A DNA stretch of 10,317 nt, from the NCBI GenBank assembly GCA_900546415.1, contig URCY01000062.1, positions 1 through 10,317 on the forward strand. The letters are read 5' to 3'. Position 1 is the stretch's first letter. Every line of letters begins with the position of its first letter. A program made the translations under genes and the position numbers. Positions 1 through 6,723 of the stretch are shown here, in pieces. The notes beneath the pieces are model-generated. The model saw nothing but the letters and a program-made list of their open reading frames with translations. It made no database searches and was not told the origin of the DNA. This DNA is from an uncultured Eubacteriales bacterium. GTDB lineage: Bacteria; Bacillota; Clostridia; Oscillospirales; Oscillospiraceae.

Positions 1-107
1 GTGCTTCGTTCCGGGATGCCGTCTCGTTCCGTTTAAGATTGCCGCGTCGGGCGCACGCGCCCTCCTCGCAATGACAAAATCGGCAGGTTTTGCGGGAAAA
101 CGGAACG
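1..107 (-). repeat. Interspersed palindromic element, copy A (cut by window start)
   Basis: Read on the minus strand, this stretch matches the left arm of copy C (9919-10033) base for base over most of about 105 nt. Shared blocks in order are CCGCAAAACC, TGTCATTGCGAGGAGGGCGC, a short loop, GCGCCCGACGCGGCAATCTT, AACGGAACGA and GCATCCCGGAACGA. The GGGCGC/GCGCCC pair is a small hairpin whose loop differs between copies. The rest of the element lies left of position 1, so only one arm is visible. No protein is encoded. That it is a copy of C is seen directly; that it is mobile is inferred. Confidence 0.75.
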
Positions 108-178
108 TTGATTCTGGCTGGAAACGCCTGTATCCTACCCAAAACGTTCGTTTCCCAAACAAAAGCGTTCCAAATTTA

Positions 179-446
179 TGTCATTGCGAGGCCGCAGAGC
201 GGCCGTGGCAATCTTTAAGCCAACGGCATGGCATCCCGTGGCGAGGCACGGGAGCAGAAAACGACAAAATTCCCAGAGGACGTTCCGAATTTCACTGCAA
301 AACCATATTCACTTACCCGATGGGCAAATTTCACATGCACAGTATCTTTCACTTGCTCAAAGAGCAAGTTTCACTGCGCAGCCATGCTCGGCCGAAAGCC
401 GAATTTCACTGCGCAGTCCGAACTGTGCCTTACCGCGTCAGGCGCA
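179..446 (-). repeat. Interspersed palindromic element, copy B (decayed, with hairpin array)
   Basis: From 179 the plus strand reads TGTCATTGCGAGG, GCGGCCGTGGCAATCTTTAA, GGCATCCCGTGGCGA, GAAACGACA. This is the same order as the reverse complement of the right arm of copy C (10155-10264). After the arm come six copies of (A)TTTCAC at 289, 308 (TTCAC only), 328, 347, 368 and 403. They separate short hairpins such as TTGCTC-AAA-GAGCAA (353-367) and TCGGC-CGAAA-GCCGA (388-402). The second arm is almost gone: 431-446 keeps only a scrap resembling GCGCC(T)GACGCGG of the other arm. The element is therefore on the minus strand relative to C and internally deleted. No ORF here looks like a real gene. 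Confidence 0.75.
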
Positions 447-449
447 AAG

Positions 450-484
450 AACGGTCGCCGCAAATCGACTTTGCGGCGACCGTT
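450..484 (-). terminator. Intrinsic terminator after pncC
   Basis: A perfect 15-bp inverted repeat (AACGGTCGCCGCAAA at 450-464, its complement at 470-484) with a 5-base loop lies 22 bases beyond the pncC stop. The run after the stem on the minus strand is short (TTCTTTGC), so it is strong in stem but weak in U-tract. The other direction has a comparable T-rich run (TTTGGTCTTTCT), so it may act both ways. It closes the yifB-thiI-pncC operon. Confidence 0.8.
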
Positions 485-505
485 TGGTCTTTCTATTGAA
501 TTTGC

Positions 506-1000
506 TCAGGCCTCGCGCTTCAGCTCCGGCAGGAGCATATGCAGCGCAGCGGAGCAGGCGGCCTTACGGTTCTCCGCACGATTGCCCTGCAGCTCCATGC
601 GCAGACAGCGCGTGCCGGAGGTCTCCGCGCAGGCGACAAAGATCTCACCCACATTTGGGTTCTTCGGGTCGCTGGAGGGTCCGGCGTTTCCGGTAATGCC
701 GATGCCGTAATCGGCGTCAAGCTTTTTCCGGATGCCCTCAGCCATCTGGCGGGCGACCGTCTCGCAGACGGCGCCGTCGCGCTCCAGCACTGCGGCGTCG
801 ACGCCCAGCAGCGCCTCCTTTGCGGAATAGGCATAGGTCACAACGCCGCCCAAATAGACGTTTGAAGCGCCGGGAATATCCGTCAGCAGCGCCCCCAGCA
901 GGCCGCCGGTGCAACTCTCGGCCGTCGCAAGCGTTTTGCCGATGGTCGTGAGCGTCAGAACGACGCTCTGCGCGTCCTCGCGCAATGCGGAAGCATCCAT
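506..1000 (-). CDS. pncC: Nicotinamide-nucleotide amidase (CinA C-terminal domain protein)
   Basis: The 164-residue protein is a stand-alone CinA C-terminal domain, the enzyme family that deamidates nicotinamide mononucleotide to nicotinate mononucleotide in the cytosolic pyridine nucleotide salvage cycle. Visible family motifs are TAESCTGG (residues 26-33, with the serine taken as the catalytic one), GGVVTYAYSAKEALLGV (51-67) and ITGNAGP (102-108). The length is normal for the short form; the N-terminal COG1058 domain of full CinA is absent. The ATG at 1000 is supported by GGGAGG at 1009-1014, 8 bases upstream. It is the last gene of a minus-strand operon, 91 bases after thiI. The older name 'competence-induced' fits the company of a ComM-like gene, but nothing here shows competence regulation. 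Confidence 0.9.
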   Translation of the reverse strand: MDASALREDAQSVVLTLTTIGKTLATAESCTGGLLGALLTDIPGASNVYLGGVVTYAYSAKEALLGVDAAVLERDGAVCETVARQMAEGIRKKLDADYGIGITGNAGPSSDPKNPNVGEIFVACAETSGTRCLRMELQGNRAENRKAACSAALHMLLPELKREA

Positions 1001-1022
1001 GAATCATTCCTCCCTCTCCGCT

Positions 1023-1079
1023 CGGGCGCACGCCCGGCGGTCTGCGGCAGCACCGCGCAAGCCCCCGTGGGGGACGCGG
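1023..1079 (-). other. Two hairpins in the thiI-pncC intergenic gap
   Basis: The 91-base gap holds CGGGCG-CA-CGCCCG (1023-1036) and a larger structure, CCGCG...CGCGG (1053-1057 with 1075-1079) enclosing a run of five C and five G (1062-1066 with 1069-1073). Neither is followed by a T-run on the minus strand, so they do not look like terminators. Messenger processing or stability structures are the likeliest role. High GC makes chance pairing possible. Confidence 0.35.
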
Positions 1080-1091
1080 CGCTCCATAAGC

Positions 1092-2270
1092 TTAGCCCTG
1101 ATAGCGCACCTTGACCAGCTCGGTGTTTTGCAGCGCGCGCTCGATCAGCGCGTCGAAGTCCAGCAAGGCGCAGGCGCGGTCGACCTGCGCCTTGGTCGGC
1201 TTCGTCTTGGGGTGCCTGGGCGTGAAAACGGTGCAGCAGTCCTCATAGGGCAGGATCGACGTCTCCATCGTGCCGATCCTGCGCGCGATCGTGACGATCT
1301 CCTCCTTGTCCATGCCGATCAGCGGCGGGAAGATCGGAATATCGACGCTCGCAGCGGTGACGGCCATGGCCTCCATCGTCTGCGAGGCGACCTGCCCGAG
1401 ATTTTCGCCGGTGACCAGACAGCCGCAGCCGTGGTCGCGGGCGATGCGCTCGGAGATCATCATCATAAACCGGCGCATGATAAGCGTGAAATACTCCTCT
1501 GGACAATTGTCGCGAATGGCCTCCTGAATTTCGGTGAAGCCGACGATATTCACGGTCATACGGCCACAGTAACGCGTCATCAGCCGTGCCAGCTCGAGCA
1601 CCTTATCCTTGGCCAGCTCGCTCGTGTAGGGATAGGAGAAGAAATGCACCGCCTCCAGCTCCACGCCGCGCTTGGCGATCATATAGCCTGCGACCGGCGA
1701 ATCGATGCCGCCGGAGAGCAGCACCAGCGCGCGGCCTCCGACGCCCGTCGGGAGTCCGCCCGCGCCGGGGTCGGCCGGGCCGTGGACATAGGCGGCTCGG
1801 TCGCGCACCTCCACAAAGACGGTATATTCCGGGTGGTGGACGTCGACGGCGACGGTGGGAACGGCCTCGGCGATGCGCCCGCCGATCTCCTGCGAAAGCT
1901 GGATGGAATTCAGCGGGAAGCGCTTGTCGGAGCGGCGGGACTCGACCTTAAAGGTTCTGGCCGCGCGCAGCTCGTCGCCGAGGTAGGCCATCACCGCGCG
2001 AAAAATCGCGTCGACGTCCTTCTCGCAGGGGCGGCAGCGGCACAGACTGACGATGCCGAAGACCGTGTGGCAGGCGTCCCAGGCGCCGTCGAGGTCGCAG
2101 GCGTCGTCCTCCGGTTCGATGAAGACGGTCGACTGCGACAGACGCACGCTGAATGCGCCGAAGGGGCGCAGCCGACGGCAGACGTTGGTTTTCAGACGGT
2201 TCTCAAACTGGAAGCGGTTGCCGCCCTTCAGGACGGTCTCGCCCAGCTTCAAAAGAAACATTTCATTCAT
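1092..2270 (-). CDS. thiI: tRNA 4-thiouridine synthase ThiI, rhodanese-less form
   Basis: ThiI adenylates uridine 8 of tRNA and transfers sulfur to make 4-thiouridine; in some bacteria it also feeds thiazole synthesis. The 392-residue protein has an N-terminal ferredoxin-like region and THUMP domain (to about residue 165, with the typical RTFKVESRRSDKRFP near 106-120). A PP-loop ATP-pyrophosphatase domain follows, with SGGIDSPVAG at 186-195, and a C-terminal segment EDCCTVFTPRHP. The rhodanese domain of the E. coli enzyme is missing, as in Bacillus and many Clostridia, where a dedicated cysteine desulfurase (NifZ) donates sulfur directly; no such gene is in the window. I chose the ATG at 2270 because GAGGGAG (2277-2283) sits 6 bases upstream. 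An in-frame ATG at 2285 would overlap that site. The gene begins just after the yifB stop, so the two are translationally close. Confidence 0.93.
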   Translation of the reverse strand: MNEMFLLKLGETVLKGGNRFQFENRLKTNVCRRLRPFGAFSVRLSQSTVFIEPEDDACDLDGAWDACHTVFGIVSLCRCRPCEKDVDAIFRAVMAYLGDELRAARTFKVESRRSDKRFPLNSIQLSQEIGGRIAEAVPTVAVDVHHPEYTVFVEVRDRAAYVHGPADPGAGGLPTGVGGRALVLLSGGIDSPVAGYMIAKRGVELEAVHFFSYPYTSELAKDKVLELARLMTRYCGRMTVNIVGFTEIQEAIRDNCPEEYFTLIMRRFMMMISERIARDHGCGCLVTGENLGQVASQTMEAMAVTAASVDIPIFPPLIGMDKEEIVTIARRIGTMETSILPYEDCCTVFTPRHPKTKPTKAQVDRACALLDFDALIERALQNTELVKVRYQG

Positions 2271-2285
2271 AAATGGCTCCCTCAT

Positions 2286-3803
2286 TTATCGCTGCACCAG
2301 TTGATAGGTGCGGTATTGAATGGCCTCTGCCAGATGCTGCGGTTGGATCTCCGCGCTGCCGTCGAGGTCTGCGATCGTGCGCGCCACGCGGCGGATGCGG
2401 TCATAGCTGCGCGCGGTCAGGCCGAGCGCATCGAATGCCTGCTGCATCAGCGCGGCACAGGCGTCATCCAGCTCGCACCAGCGCCGCAGCTCCTTCGCCT
2501 GCATATCGGCGTTGCAGCGGCAGTCTGTGCCCGCAAAGCGCGCAAGCTGCCGGCCTCTTGCGGCCTCGACGCGTTTCTTGACGGCCGACGACGGCTCCGG
2601 CTCCTCGTGCGCCCGCAGCTGCGTGAAATTCAGCGCCGGAACCTCGACAATGATGTCGATGCGGTCAAGCATCGGGCCGGAGATGCGCGAGAGATAGCTC
2701 TGCACCGAGGCCTGCGAGCAGACACAGCGCCCGGAGGGGTCGCCGTACCAGCCGCAGCGGCAGGGATTCATCGCGCAGACGAGCTGAAACCGGCTCGGGA
2801 AGCTCGCGCTCCCGCTGGCGCGCGAGATCGTCACGACGCCGTCCTCCAGGGGCTGACGCATGACCTCAAGCGTCTCCTTACGGAACTCAGGCAGCTCGTC
2901 GAGAAAAAGCACGCCGCGATGCGCCAGCGAGATCTCGCCGGGACGCGGGACAGTCCCGCCGCCGGTCAGACCGGCGGTCGAGATTGTATGGTGCGGTGAA
3001 CGGAACGGCCGCGACCGCACGAGCGGCGACTGCGGCCGCAGCAGCCCCATAACGGAATGGATCTGCGTAACCTCGAGCGCCTCCTCGCGCGTCATATCCG
3101 GCAGGATGGACGGCAGACGCTTGGAGAGCATACTCTTGCCCGAGCCGGGCGGGCCGACAAGCAGGACGTGATGCGCCCCGGCGGCCGCGATCTCCAGCGC
3201 CCGTTTGACGTTCTCCTGCCCCTTGACGTCGGCAAAATCGGGCAGCGGAACGTCGCCGTCCTCCGGCTCCCAGGGCGCCTGCGGCTCCAGCTCCTCCTCG
3301 CCGCGCAGATGCGCCACGAGCTGACGCACCGTGTGCACCGGATAGACCGTGATGCCACCGGCAAGCGTCGCCTCACGGGCGTTCTCGGCCGGAACATAGA
3401 GCTCCTGAATGCCCTCGTCGCGCGCGGCGATCGCCATGGACAGCACGCCGTTGACCGGACGCAGCCGCCCCTCGAGGCTCAGCTCGCCGACGAAGGCCGA
3501 GGGCTTCTTCGGCAGGCGGCAGTGCTCCGTGGCCACGAGAATGCCCAGCAGGATCGGCAGGTCATACAGCGTGCCGGATTTGCGCGTGTTTGCCGGGGCG
3601 AGGTTCAGCGTGATGCGGCTGGGCGGGAATTTGAAGCCGCTGTTCTTGATCGCGGCTCGAACGCGCTCGCGCGCCTCCTTCACGGCGGCATCCGGCAGGC
3701 CGACGATGTCAAAGGCGGGCAGACCGCCGGAAATGAAGCATTCCACCGCGACGCAATAGCCGCTGATGCCGTTCAGGCCGAGGGAAAGCAGCCGCGAGAT
3801 CAT
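2286..3803 (-). CDS. yifB: YifB/ComM-family Mg-chelatase-like AAA+ ATPase
   Basis: The 505-residue protein has the standard length and layout of the family: an N-terminal Lon-protease-like/ChlI domain (about 1-180, with GLPAFDIVGLPDAAVKEARER at 27-47), a Mg-chelatase AAA core and a C-terminal helical domain. Walker A is GPPGSGKS (217-224), Walker B is VLFLDEL (298-304). A cysteine cluster CRCGWYGDPSGRCVC (348-362) is typical of the family. In Gram-negative ComM this is a branch-migration helicase used in natural transformation; the role in Firmicutes is not well settled. The start at 3803 has GGGAGG at 3811-3816, 7 bases upstream. It heads the operon with thiI and pncC. Confidence 0.92.
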   Translation of the reverse strand: MISRLLSLGLNGISGYCVAVECFISGGLPAFDIVGLPDAAVKEARERVRAAIKNSGFKFPPSRITLNLAPANTRKSGTLYDLPILLGILVATEHCRLPKKPSAFVGELSLEGRLRPVNGVLSMAIAARDEGIQELYVPAENAREATLAGGITVYPVHTVRQLVAHLRGEEELEPQAPWEPEDGDVPLPDFADVKGQENVKRALEIAAAGAHHVLLVGPPGSGKSMLSKRLPSILPDMTREEALEVTQIHSVMGLLRPQSPLVRSRPFRSPHHTISTAGLTGGGTVPRPGEISLAHRGVLFLDELPEFRKETLEVMRQPLEDGVVTISRASGSASFPSRFQLVCAMNPCRCGWYGDPSGRCVCSQASVQSYLSRISGPMLDRIDIIVEVPALNFTQLRAHEEPEPSSAVKKRVEAARGRQLARFAGTDCRCNADMQAKELRRWCELDDACAALMQQAFDALGLTARSYDRIRRVARTIADLDGSAEIQPQHLAEAIQYRTYQLVQR

Positions 3804-3859
3804 CCGAACCCCTCCCAGTCGTCCGGCGTACCGGACCCGACACGCCGTTTCTTTTTCTT

Positions 3860-3888
3860 ATCATACAATAAAATCCCTAAAAATACAA
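3860..3888 (-). promoter_or_regulatory. Putative SigA promoter of yifB-thiI-pncC
   Basis: On the minus strand, TTGTAT (3888-3883), a 17-base spacer and TATGAT (3865-3860) lie in the short AT-rich stretch between recG and yifB. The -10 is good; the -35 matches only its TTG. Transcription would start near 3853, giving a leader of about 50 bases before the yifB ribosome binding site. Confidence 0.55.
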
Positions 3889-3920
3889 GCCGCACCGCCC
3901 GGTTTTGTCATTTTTTGCGG

Positions 3921-3943
3921 AAAAGCGCCGCGCCGTCCGCGCT
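3921..3943 (-). terminator. Weak terminator-like hairpin after recG
   Basis: On the minus strand AGCGC pairs with GCGCT across an 10-base GC-rich loop and is followed by TTTT. It begins at the recG stop codon. The stem is only five pairs and the U-tract is short, so readthrough into yifB is possible. Confidence 0.35.
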
Positions 3944-5976
3944 CAGGCCGGGTTCTCCTCGGTCAAAAGCGCGTCGACCTGCGCCCGCAGTGCCTCGGGC
4001 AGCGTCTCTCCGGACGCCAAAAGCTCCGCCGCGGCGTTCTGCGCGTCGCGCAGGATGCTCATATCGCGCACCAGACCGCCTAAGCGGAACAGCGGCAGGC
4101 CGTGCTGCCGGCTGCCGAAGAAATCGCCCGGCCCGCGCTGCTGCAAGTCCTCCTCGGCGATGCGGAAGCCGTCGCTCGTGGCGCAGAGCGCCTTGAGCCG
4201 CTTGCGCGTCTCGTCCGACCTCGTTTCGGAGACAAGCACGCAGTAGGACTTCGCGCTCCCCCGCCCGATGCGGCCGCGCAGCTGGTGCAGCTGGGACAGA
4301 CCGAAGCGCTCGGCGTTCTCCACGACCATCAGCGTCGCGTTCGGAACGTCCACGCCGACCTCGATGACCGTCGTCGAGACGAGCAGGTCGTATTCGCCCT
4401 CCGCGAAGGCCTGCATCACGGCCTCCTTCTCCGCGCCGCGCATTTTCCCGTGCAGCAGCGCCACGCGCAGCTGGGGAAATACCTGCTCCTGAAGCGTCTG
4501 CGCCCATTGCTCAGCGGCCTTGAGGTCGTCCGTCCCGTTCTCCTCGATCGCGGGGCAGACGATGAACACCTGATGCCCCTCGTCGGCCTGCTTGCGGATG
4601 AACGCGTTCAGGCGTCTGCGATAGCGCTCGTCGACCAAAAAGGTGTCCACCTGCTGCCGCCCGGGCGGCAGCTCGTCGATCACGGAGACGTCCAGATCGC
4701 CATAGAGAAACAGCGCCAGCGTGCGCGGGATCGGCGTGGCCGACATAATCAGAAGATGCGGCTGCTCACCCTTGCGCAGCAGGGCGGCGCGCTGCGCCAC
4801 GCCGAAGCGGTGCTGCTCGTCGGCGATCACCAGTCCGAGCCTTTTGAACACCGTCGCCTCGCTGAACAGGGCGTGCGTCCCGACGATCAGGTCGATCGTT
4901 CCGGCCTGCAGCGCCTCGCGGCACTGCGCCTTCTGCTTCGGCGTCATCGAGCCGACCAGCAGCCCGCAGGAGATGCCCAGCGCCCCGAGCATCGGCGCAA
5001 GGCGCTCGTAATGCTGCCGCGCAAGGAGCTCCGTCGGCGCCATGAGCGCCACCTGCGCACCGTTTTTGGCCGCGCAGCAGGCCGCCGCCGCCGCGACCAT
5101 GGTCTTGCCGCTGCCGACGTCGCCCTGTACCAGCCGGCTCATCGGCACGCCGCGCCGGAAATCCTCAAAAATTTCGTCGATCGCGCGCTGCTGCGCGCCG
5201 GTCAGCCGGAACGGCAGAGCCGCAAAAAACGGCGCGGCGCGCCGGGTGTCATAGGGCGCGGTGTGCTGCACGGTACGCCGCGTGCGCACGAGCGCCAGCG
5301 CCAGCGAGAAGTGAAAGAACTCCTCAAACACCAGCCGTCTCCGCGCCGCCTCAAGCGCCTCCATGCTCTGCGGCTCATGGATCTGCCGATAGGCCTCCTC
5401 CGCGCCGCAGAGGTCATAGTCGCGGCGCAGGCGCTCCGGCAGCGTCTCGGGCAGCGCAGCGCGCTCCAGCGCGTGCTGCACGGCCTGCGCGACCTGCCTG
5501 CTGCTCAGCCCCGCCGTCAGCGGATAAATCGGCACGATGCTCCGCGTCACGCCGCCCGTCGCGTCCAGCGGCTCAAACTGCGGGTTGACCATCGCGTAGC
5601 CCAGATAGTCCCCGGTCACCGTTCCGTAGAAGCAATAGCTCTCGCCGCGGTGCAGCCGCTGCACGCTGAAGGACGCGTTGAAAAAGGTCAGATTCAGCCG
5701 CCCGGTGTGGTCGGCCACGGTCAGCTTCGTGATCTCCGTCGCGCGGCCGCCCCCCTTGGGGATGCGGTGCGTGTGCGGCTCGGTCACGACAGTGGCCAGA
5801 AAGCACGCGGGCGTATCGACCTCCAGCGATGCGACCGGCAAAAGCCGTGTCCGATCCTCATAGTCGCGCGGGAAGAAGCGCACCAGCTCCCCCAGCGTCC
5901 GCACGCCGAGCCTCGCGAAAAGCTCGGCCTTTTTCGGCCCGATGCCCGGAAGCACACGAATTGACTCCTGCTCCAC
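3943..5976 (-). CDS. recG: ATP-dependent DNA helicase RecG
   Basis: RecG is a superfamily 2 helicase that reverses stalled replication forks and branch-migrates Holliday junctions in the cytoplasm. The 677-residue protein is of normal length. The N-terminal part carries an HhH-like segment (LPGIGPKKAELFARLG, near residues 9-24) and the wedge OB-fold (about 45-150). Helicase motifs follow: QGDVGSGKT (284-292), DEQH (386-389), SATPIPRT (412-419), and STTVIEVGVDVPNATL and QLRGRIGRG in the second lobe. I chose the GTG at 5976: AAAGGGGG (5985-5992) lies 8 bases upstream. The promoter at 6009-6037 places the transcript start near 6002, downstream of the longer GTG start at 6006, which excludes that start for this promoter. 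It appears monocistronic, or weakly coupled to yifB. Confidence 0.95.
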   Translation of the reverse strand: MEQESIRVLPGIGPKKAELFARLGVRTLGELVRFFPRDYEDRTRLLPVASLEVDTPACFLATVVTEPHTHRIPKGGGRATEITKLTVADHTGRLNLTFFNASFSVQRLHRGESYCFYGTVTGDYLGYAMVNPQFEPLDATGGVTRSIVPIYPLTAGLSSRQVAQAVQHALERAALPETLPERLRRDYDLCGAEEAYRQIHEPQSMEALEAARRRLVFEEFFHFSLALALVRTRRTVQHTAPYDTRRAAPFFAALPFRLTGAQQRAIDEIFEDFRRGVPMSRLVQGDVGSGKTMVAAAAACCAAKNGAQVALMAPTELLARQHYERLAPMLGALGISCGLLVGSMTPKQKAQCREALQAGTIDLIVGTHALFSEATVFKRLGLVIADEQHRFGVAQRAALLRKGEQPHLLIMSATPIPRTLALFLYGDLDVSVIDELPPGRQQVDTFLVDERYRRRLNAFIRKQADEGHQVFIVCPAIEENGTDDLKAAEQWAQTLQEQVFPQLRVALLHGKMRGAEKEAVMQAFAEGEYDLLVSTTVIEVGVDVPNATLMVVENAERFGLSQLHQLRGRIGRGSAKSYCVLVSETRSDETRKRLKALCATSDGFRIAEEDLQQRGPGDFFGSRQHGLPLFRLGGLVRDMSILRDAQNAAAELLASGETLPEALRAQVDALLTEENPA

Positions 5977-6008
5977 CGCAGCCGCCCCCTTTCCGTTTGC
6001 ATACACAC

Positions 6009-6037
6009 ATTATAGTATAGAAAAAGCCGCAGTGCAA
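6009..6037 (-). promoter_or_regulatory. SigA promoter of recG
   Basis: TTGCAC (6037-6032), a 17-base spacer and a perfect TATAAT (6014-6009) are read on the minus strand. The predicted start, near 6002, gives a leader of about 26 bases to the GTG at 5976. The -35 lies inside the 3' arm of the terminator at 6021-6058. Confidence 0.75.
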
Positions 6038-6058
6038 TCCCAAAGAATGCGCTGCGGC
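6021..6058 (-). terminator. Intrinsic terminator overlapping the recG promoter
   Basis: On the minus strand GCCGCAGCGCA (6058-6048) pairs with TGCACTGCGGC (6036-6026), 11 pairs with one G-T wobble and an 11-base loop, followed by TTTTT (6025-6021). It would stop minus-strand transcription arriving from the rpsT side just before recG is started. No gene lies between it and the rpsT terminator, so it either backs up that terminator or ends an unrecognised small transcript from 6059-6260. Confidence 0.7.
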
Positions 6059-6113
6059 GGTCCTGCTCTTGCAGGCCGTTCCGTTTCAGGGCGGTTTGCG
6101 CGTTTTTGATGTG

Positions 6114-6156
6114 CCGAACGGCAGCATGGGCGGAAAAACTCCGGCCTCAAAAAAGC
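6114..6156. repeat. 43-bp direct repeat, copy 1
   Basis: This stretch starts CCGAACGGCAGCATGGGCGG and ends AAAAAAGC. It matches copy 2 (6226-6268) at 40 of 43 positions, exactly 112 bases apart. No ORF uses it in a consistent frame: the two copies fall in different frames, because 112 is not a multiple of three. Confidence 0.85.
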
Positions 6157-6185
6157 CACGCCGAGAGATTTTTCGTCAAGGTAAC

Positions 6186-6231
6186 GTTTGGTGCGCGCCG
6201 GAATACTTTGTGTATTTCAAGCGCACCGAAC
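6186..6231. other. Long imperfect hairpin between the direct repeats
   Basis: GTTTGGTGCGC (6186-6196) pairs with GCGCACCGAAC (6221-6231), 11 pairs with one wobble. Inside, GAATAC (6201-6206) can pair with GTATT(T)C (6212-6218). The right arm runs into the start of repeat copy 2. There is no T-run on either side, so it is not an ordinary terminator. Its role is unknown. Confidence 0.55.
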
Positions 6232-6268
6232 GGCAGCATGGGCGGAAAAGCTCCGGCGTGAAAAAAGC
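6226..6268. repeat. 43-bp direct repeat, copy 2
   Basis: Second copy of the repeat at 6114-6156, with three mismatches. Its A-run at the right end supplies the distal U-tract of the rpsT terminator on the minus strand, so the repeat unit and the terminator overlap. A likely history is local duplication of a terminator-proximal segment (inference). Confidence 0.85.
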
Positions 6269-6307
6269 AAAAGCCTGACGATTGCTTCTACAAGCCCATC
6301 GTCAGGC
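6261..6307 (-). terminator. Intrinsic terminator of rpsT
   Basis: GCCTGACGAT (6307-6298 on the minus strand) pairs perfectly with ATCGTCAGGC (6282-6273) over a 15-base loop and is followed by TTTTGCTTTTTT. It lies 63 bases past the rpsT stop. Confidence 0.88.
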
Positions 6308-6369
6308 GGAAAACTCCAATTTTGCTTGCTCATTGTCCCGGCCGGAGCCGAAACGCCGAAGCACGTTGC

Positions 6370-6633
6370 TTACGCCATCGCGTTGATCTTCAGAGCCATG
6401 CTGCTCTTCTTGCGAGCTGCATTGTTCTTGTGAAGGATTCCCTTGTTCACAGCCTTGTCGACAGCGACAACAGCGGCGGTGAAGGCGGCGTTCGCCTGCG
6501 TCTTGTCACCGGCGGCAACAGCAGCGTCGAACTTCTTGATGGTGGTCTTCAGAACGGACTTCTCCATCTTGTTCTTCTCGTTCGCAGCGCGGGACAGGGA
6601 CACTCTCTTCTTCGCGGACTTGATGTTGGGCAT
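6370..6633 (-). CDS. rpsT: 30S ribosomal protein S20
   Basis: The 87-residue, lysine-rich protein starts MPNIKSAKKRV, the hallmark of bacterial S20, which binds 16S rRNA early in 30S assembly. The NAARKKSSMALKINAM tail also fits. The start at 6633 has a perfect AGGAGG (6641-6646), 7 bases upstream. The open frame continues to 6735, but that extension would span the promoter and leader. The gene is monocistronic, with its own promoter and terminator, and is divergent from sigG. S20 synthesis is autoregulated through the leader in E. coli; the leader hairpin here could serve a similar end (inference). Confidence 0.96.
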   Translation of the reverse strand: MPNIKSAKKRVSLSRAANEKNKMEKSVLKTTIKKFDAAVAAGDKTQANAAFTAAVVAVDKAVNKGILHKNNAARKKSSMALKINAMA

Positions 6634-6661
6634 ACTTGCACCTCCTCTGACGGTGATTCTC

Positions 6662-6678
6662 AGAAACCTTTGGTTTCT
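6662..6678 (-). promoter_or_regulatory. Leader hairpin of rpsT mRNA
   Basis: AGAAACC and GGTTTCT form a perfect 7-bp stem with a 3-base loop, between the predicted transcript start (about 6688) and the AGGAGG. Flanking GATTCT (6655-6660) can also pair with AGAAATC (6687-6693) with one bulge, lengthening the stem. It has no U-tract, so it is a candidate translational control or stability element rather than an attenuator. Confidence 0.5.
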
Positions 6679-6694
6679 CTTCACGCAGAAATCT

Positions 6695-6723
6695 ATTATA
6701 ATGGTTTTCCTCCCCAAAATCAA
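6695..6723 (-). promoter_or_regulatory. SigA promoter of rpsT
   Basis: TTGATT (6723-6718), a 17-base spacer and a perfect TATAAT (6700-6695) are read on the minus strand. The transcript should start near 6688, with a leader of about 55 bases. Confidence 0.8.

Noticed and set aside
71..710. Overlapping plus-strand open frames over the left repeats
   Set aside because: They run through the repeat elements, the terminator and the pncC 3' end in several frames at once; none shows coding character.
909..2999. A 696-codon open frame on the plus strand opposite thiI and yifB
   Set aside because: It is the antisense of two clear genes in GC-rich DNA; its translation is rich in Arg, Ala, His and Leu with no domain, and it crosses gene borders.
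4102..5964. A 620-codon plus-strand open frame opposite recG
   Set aside because: Antisense shadow of recG with low-complexity Arg/Leu/Ala composition and no ribosome binding site I could find.
6069..6278. Short plus-strand frame spanning the 43-bp repeats
   Set aside because: The two repeats are read in different frames within it, there is no ribosome binding site, and it runs into the rpsT terminator.
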